From Amycolatopsis anabasis (lineage in GTDB: Bacteria > Actinomycetota > Actinomycetes > Mycobacteriales > Pseudonocardiaceae): DNA of 64,000 nt. The stretch is taken from the NCBI RefSeq assembly GCF_009765355.1, contig NZ_VTHK01000012.1, positions 62,001 through 126,000 of the forward strand, read 5' to 3'. Below, in pieces: positions 32,601 to 38,600 of this stretch (within the stretch, counting starts at the first letter, position 1; every line of letters starts with the position of its first letter). The translations under genes and the position numbers were made by a program. The notes beneath the pieces were generated by a model. That model made no database searches. It was not told the DNA's origin and was given only the letters and a program-made list of their open reading frames with translations.

Positions 32601-35600
32601 GCGGCGGTCTGGGACGGCTGCGGTTGGGCAGCGCGCAGGTGGTTCTCCGCGATCTGCTGCCATTCCCGTGCCCGTTCGGCGAGGTTGTCCACCGCTTCGT
32701 CGAGCGCGGTGAGGATGCGGCCGAGGTCGGCGGGGTTGGTGACCCACCGCTCGTCGATCGGCACCCGCACGTAGGTGTCGGTGTCGGCGGAATGGACGGG
32801 GGTGTCCGGGTGCAGCGGCTGGTAGGCGGGGTCGTCGAAACGGGACAGCGCAGCACACGGTTTGCCGTCGACGTAGCCGAATTCCAGGCGGAGCCCGCGC
32901 CACCGGAGGCTCTCCGGCTCGCGGTCGCGAAAGGCGTTGAAGGCGGACTCGGCGATGGCGAGCCCGATCAGGTCGCCCTCGACGCGCAGCGGGGGCGGCC
33001 CCGGCCGCAGCAGGCGGCGCGCGTTCGGATCGACCACGTAGGCGAGGTCGTAGTGCGCTTCGGCCCGCGTCACCGCGGCGAGCGCTTCGTCCCGAGCGGG
33101 CGCGTCGGCCGGAAGGGCGACCGCTTGTTGCCGGAGCTTCGTCACTGCCGCCCACTCCGCCAGCAGGTCCGAGGTGGCCTCGACGTGGTCCGGAGGTGGA
33201 GTTGCGGGCAGCGCGATGGCGAGTTCGTGGATCGTCTCGGCGTGCATCCGGTCGGCGGCTTCGCGGGCGGTGGTGATGACGTGGGTGATCGCCTCCAGCG
33301 CCTGCGTGCTGTCCTCGCCGGAGGATGCGGGCAGCCGGAGCCAGTGAGAGTGCAGCTCGCCACCAGCGGGCGTGATGCGGGCCTCACGCCCGGCCGGGGA
33401 ATCCGTCAGATGGATCTCCAGGTCTCCCCACGTGACCGGTCCACCGCGGTAACTGCTCCACGCAGCAAGGTGGGTATCGCTGGTCAGTTCGTTGCCGTTG
33501 GGGGCAAGGAACGGGGCGTCCGGCGTGGTGGCGGCGGCCGCGGCGATCGCGCGCAGCGCCGAGATCTGGCTCAGCGAGTCCGTGGCCCATCGCACGGCCG
33601 TTCCGCGCAGCCCGGTCTCGCGGACCAGTTGCATGGTGGCGAGGCGTTCCTCCGGGTCGTGGGTCACGTCGGCGGCCAGGACGCCGTCGATCGCGGCGGT
33701 GGCCGCGGGGGTGTTGAGGTACTCGCGCAGGTCTTCGACGTGGGTGGCCAGCACCCGCAGTTCCTGGTCGAAGTTGTCGCCGCTGTCGGTGAGCACCAGC
33801 CGCGAGTAGTGGTTGATTCCGCCCAGCCCGGCATCGTCCCTGCGCACGTGCGCGTAGCCGGCGTCGTTGACCTCCCGTTGCAACTGGACCCACTGCTGAG
33901 CCGAATCGATGGCGTCCAGCGTCGCCAGGACATTTTCACCCGCAGGCTCGCCGATGGCTGGCAGTTCCTCGTCGAACTCGTCGCCAGCGGGGGCTTCGGT
34001 GCCCGGTCGGGTCAGCCCCGGCGCGGCGTTGCCGCGAGAAACGGGTGGTGTGGTGAGTCCGGTGTCGGGTGGCTGGTGTGGCGGGTCCGTCGTGTCGGTC
34101 GGCTCGCTGGGAACGTCGGCTGCGGCAGCGGATTCCGTGGCCTCCACCGTCGTGGCACCGGCAGGGGTGTGCGCTGCATCCTCATCGGCCGCGGGAAGCG
34201 TGTACGTCGCGTCCGCTCCGAGGGGCGCCAGGCGGGTGCGACCGCCCGAGCTGGGGCGCCCGATTCCGGCCCAGACGTCGAGTGATTGCTCGAACGGGGG
34301 GCGATGTTCCGCGCTCACCTGTCCGGCGATGGCCAGATACCAGCTCTCGAAGTCTTTCGCGGACTCTTCGCTCAGGCCGGCGAGTTCGGCTGCTTCACGC
34401 GCCTCGTTCTGCAGGCGGGTCCACTCCGCGTAGCGTGCTTCGGCGCGCGCCCTGCGGGCCTGGGCTTCCTGCGAGTCGGGGTCCTCGTCGCCGCCGCGAT
34501 CGAGGTCCTCGTCCTCACTCAGCTGGCTGATCAGCTCCTTGCGCCGGGCGATGACTTCCGCGAGCCGTGCTTCGCCGGGGAATTCCTTGCCCACCGCCTC
34601 TTCGGCCTGCGCGATGTTGCCCCGTTCTTCCTCGATCGTGGCACGGCTGCGATCACCGGCGCCCGCGATCTGCTTGAGCTGGTTCTCCAGACGGATGACC
34701 AGGCCGATCCCGCCGGGCAGGTCCTTCACATCAAGGCCGAAGCCCGTCGTGCTCTCCGCAGCCCCGGGAAGCCGCACCTCGATTCCGGTGTCGCGGAGGG
34801 GATACAGGTCGGCGGTGATTTCGAAGCCGCTGATCGACCCCACGGAGACGGTCTGCCCTTTCAACGTGCGAGGGGCCGCGGCGAGCGCGGAGGTCAACCG
34901 GTCGCGCAGGGCGGCGGCGGCCTCGGGGCGTTTGGTGTAGGTGGTCTGGCCGACCTGCATCCGGAACTTGTCACCGGAAAGGTCGACGAGTTGTTTCGCG
35001 AGGGCGTCCTGGCGTTCGGCGCGCGCTTCGAGTTGGGGGATCCGCACGGTGCTGCGGGCCAGCGACAGCTTGATTGCCTGTTGGCTCCGGTTGTGGCTGG
35101 AGCGCTTCCGGTTGAGGGACTTCAGCTCGGCGTCGAGTTCGGCCTTCTCCTTGTACCGGAGGTCACCGGTCGCGGCGGCCATGACGTCGGCCAGGCCGGT
35201 CGCCTCTTCGTTCTGCACGGTGCGGCTGCGGTCGGGTGGGGTGGACCGGTACAGGGGGTCGAACATCGCGTGCTTCTGTGCGGTGATCTCCCACTTCTTG
35301 GCGTCCATCGAGGGCGCGAGCACGACCCGCTTCCAGAAGAACTCGGAGTTCTGGTTGCCCTGGCGTTCGACGCGGCCGATAGCTTGGGCGCTGAGGTCGT
35401 AGCGCCAGTGACCGGTGATCTCGTAGCCGCCGATGGCGCGGGTCTGCATGTTGATCCCGGCGCCGATTTTCGCGGTGGAGCCGATGAGAACGGAGATGCT
35501 GCCCTCGCGGCAGGCGGCGAGCATGTCGGCTTTCCGCTGGGGGCTGTTGGCTTCGTGGATGAACCGGACGGACCCCTCGGGCATGCCCCATTTCCGGATC

Positions 35601-38600
35601 AGCTGGTTGCGGAGTTCGTCGTAGAAGTTCCAGTGACGGCTCGGTGTCGACTCGTCGCAGAACACCGGGATGAACCCGCCGCGCACCGGGTGTTCGGTCC
35701 CATCGGCGCGCAGGTACACGTTGTCCTTGGCCGCGGACCACTCGTTGTAGATGTCCTCGGCGACAACATCGACCTTTTGCCGTTCCTCGGTGGTGAGCCC
35801 GATGGCGCGCAGGTCGAGCGCGGCGAGCTGCCCGTCGTGGCCGATGACCAGATGGTTGTCCGCGCCCTTTTCGGGCGGGCCACTCAGGTTGCGTTCCCGG
35901 CGCGCCAGGTCGAGGGTCACGATCCGGGCCTCGGTCGAGGCGGGCACTTCGAGGATCTCGATCTCGCCGCCGCGCAGCTTCGGCGTCTTGAGGTTGAGAA
36001 GTTCCTTCATGCGGATGTCGGAGGTCAGCCGCACCGCGTGCCACAGCTCGGGTTCGTTGATGACGCGACGGGTGCGGACTTTCGACCGCAGCGTTCCGCC
36101 AGGTGTCATTTCCATGAAGGTCTCGGGCATGACATACGTGCGTGCCCAGACGTCGAACCGGTCCAGATCGTGCCCGAGGCGGCGCATCCACAGATACAGC
36201 TCGGAGAATTTGCCCACCCACGGTGTAGCGGTGGCCAGGACCGCGCGGGAATACCCGAACTTCTCCTGCAGATGGCCCAGCTTCATATCGAGGTCGATGG
36301 ACCGTTTGGCACCTTCGATCACCAGATCCGGGATCTGCGAAAGGACCAGACCGTTTTTGTAGTTCTGCGCTTCGTCGACGACGACGAGGTCGAAACCGGC
36401 GTCGGTGAAGGTCATGCCGCCGGTGTCGCGCTCGATAGCGTCGATCTGCGCTTCGAGTCGCGCCTCCGCGTTTTCCATCTGCGTTTCGATGCGCTTGGTC
36501 ATCGACTCGCTCATGGCCTCGGCGTGTTTTTCTTTCTCCGCGCGCAGATCGGCGAGTTCATCGCTGAGGAACCGCTCTTGGATCTCGGGCGGCAAGGGGA
36601 TGCGCTGGAAGCTCTCCTTGGTCATGATGACCGCGTCCCAGTCATCATGGGCGACGCGGGCAACGAATTCCGCGCGGCCGTTCCGGCCCTTTTTCTTGTT
36701 GTCGGCGATCTCCTCGCTGGTGCCGGTGAGCAACCGTGCGCCCGGGTAGGCTTGCCGCCATTCGCGGACGAACTGCTCGGCGATGGAATCGTTGGGAACC
36801 ACGATGACCGGTTTGTTCGCCAGCCCGCGACGGCGCCGTTCCATGATCCCGACGATCATTTCCAGGGTTTTGCCCGCGCCGACGTCGTGCACCAGGCCGG
36901 TGCCGTTCTGGTAGATGATCCGCGCGATGGCGATCTTCTGGTGGTCGCGCAGCGTGTAGGCCTGCGAGAGCCCCGGCAGGGAGAGTTCGACACTGGAGAA
37001 GTCGATCGGGATTTCGGCGTTGAACGTGTCGTTGTAGAGCCGCATCACCCGCTCGGCACGCGCGGTGTCGTTCCAGATCCAGTCGGCGAACTCATCGGAG
37101 AGTTCGGTGGCCTTGTCGGAGGCTTCCGCGGTGGCGTCCGGGTCGAGCACCTCCACGTCCCGGCCGTCGACCTCGATGGTCTTGGTGACCCTGATCGGCT
37201 TGCCAACCAGAATCCGTTCGGTGAGTTCATAGGCATCCAGCCCACCGCCGCCCCAGATTTCCGTCGCCGCCAGGTGGGCGGCCTTGCTGAGGCCGGACTT
37301 CTTGGTCTCGACATTCCACAGCCCGGCGACGGTTTCGACCTTCACGTTCTCGTCGCCCAGCAGTTCCCGCAGGAACTGCTGCACGTACTCGGGCCCGATC
37401 CAGCTACCGAGCCGGACCTCGATCTCCTCCGGTCCCAGGTCTTCGGGGATGACCTGTTCCAGCGCGGCGACGTTGGCGGCGAACCGGGGGTCGTCCTCGG
37501 CGGCGAGCTGGGCGACGGCCAGCTTCTGGCGGACGTTGCCAGCCAGGTACAGCGGCGCCCACACCACCTCGCCGGTGTCGGGGTCGTCGAACACCAGCCC
37601 CTCGAGCGCGGCGCGGGCTTCCTCCTCACCGGGCAGCCCCATCAGCCGCGCGATCTCGGACAGGACGACCCGGGAGTGGGTGTCCAGGCAGATCGACAGG
37701 GCTTCCTCGGCGGTGTCGGCGCCGAGCCGTTGCACCGGCGGGTTGACCACCCGGCTGGTGAAGATCTTGGACTTACGGGCGGTCTGGGTCGCCGCGTCGA
37801 AGTCCTCCAACCCGATGGCCCAGTTGGCGAACGGGTCGTCGCGGAACCCACCCTGGGGATCCCGGACGATCATCGTCGTGCGCAGACCCAGCTCATCGAG
37901 ATCGAGATCGGGATCAGTCTTCTCCGGTGCGCCGGCGACGACCTCCCGCGCCGCGGCCACCACCGCGGCGCTCAGGCGCGGATCGCTCATGCCAGCCAGG
38001 CCGAGCACGCTCTCCGGCCGCATCTGGGTCGGCAGCTTCGCCGCCAGGTCGTCGACGTCGATGCTGGGATCGAGGTTGGCGCGTTGCTCGGCGTAGGTCT
38101 GCGCGGCCTTCTTGACGGCCTTGTCGAACGCGGTGTTGTGGTTCTTGACGATCGAATCGAGGTGCCGGGTCAGGTGGTCCTGGCCCAGCCCGTTCATCCG
38201 CAGCTCGGTGAGGTAGGACAGCACCGCGTCGCGGCTAGCGGGCAACTTGTCGTGGTCGTTACGGGCGCACCATTCGCCGAACACGTGCCAGCCCTGCCGC
38301 ATCTGGCGGCGTTCCTTGAACCGGTTGATCGGCCCGTAGGTGGTGGCGTAGGAGTCGTAGACGGTGTTCAGATGGGCGCGCAGGTCCTGGATCTGCGGGG
38401 TGTCGTCCACCGTGGCCTGCTCGGCGCGGATCAGCGCCATCGCGGCGTCGCGCACGTGCAGCAGCGCCCGCAGTTCGTCGGCCTGGGACGCGGGCGGCTG
38501 GTAGGGCTGGTCCTGGTCGCCGACGCGGCGGGTGAAGGTGCCGTCCGGCAGGGCGGTGAGGAACCCGGAGAAACTGGCGCTCTCGGGATCGATGAGGTTC

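Larger units (their letters stand above)
15345..33440 (-). repeat. at least seven divergent 'W-module' repeats in the giant protein
   Basis: A degenerate module of about 75-90 residues recurs. It begins with a Trp pair or Trp-Arg/Asp-Leu strand, continues with two or three beta-type strands, then a W/F-containing turn and a long helix. Openings, with approximate positions: VTWGDLEIHL (33440), LRWRGLRLEFG (32910), LVWRGLRVELG (32240), VLRWRSGPRRPGLEV (26620), LRWHDLQLQFT (24830), VWWDRIRFTVA (16070), WLWWRDLLVATH (15565). Helix parts look like ITLDPAWLRSASGGEHIRAA or VEIEPQWLEPGHNQEIGSAV. I know no named family for this module. Confidence 0.6.
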
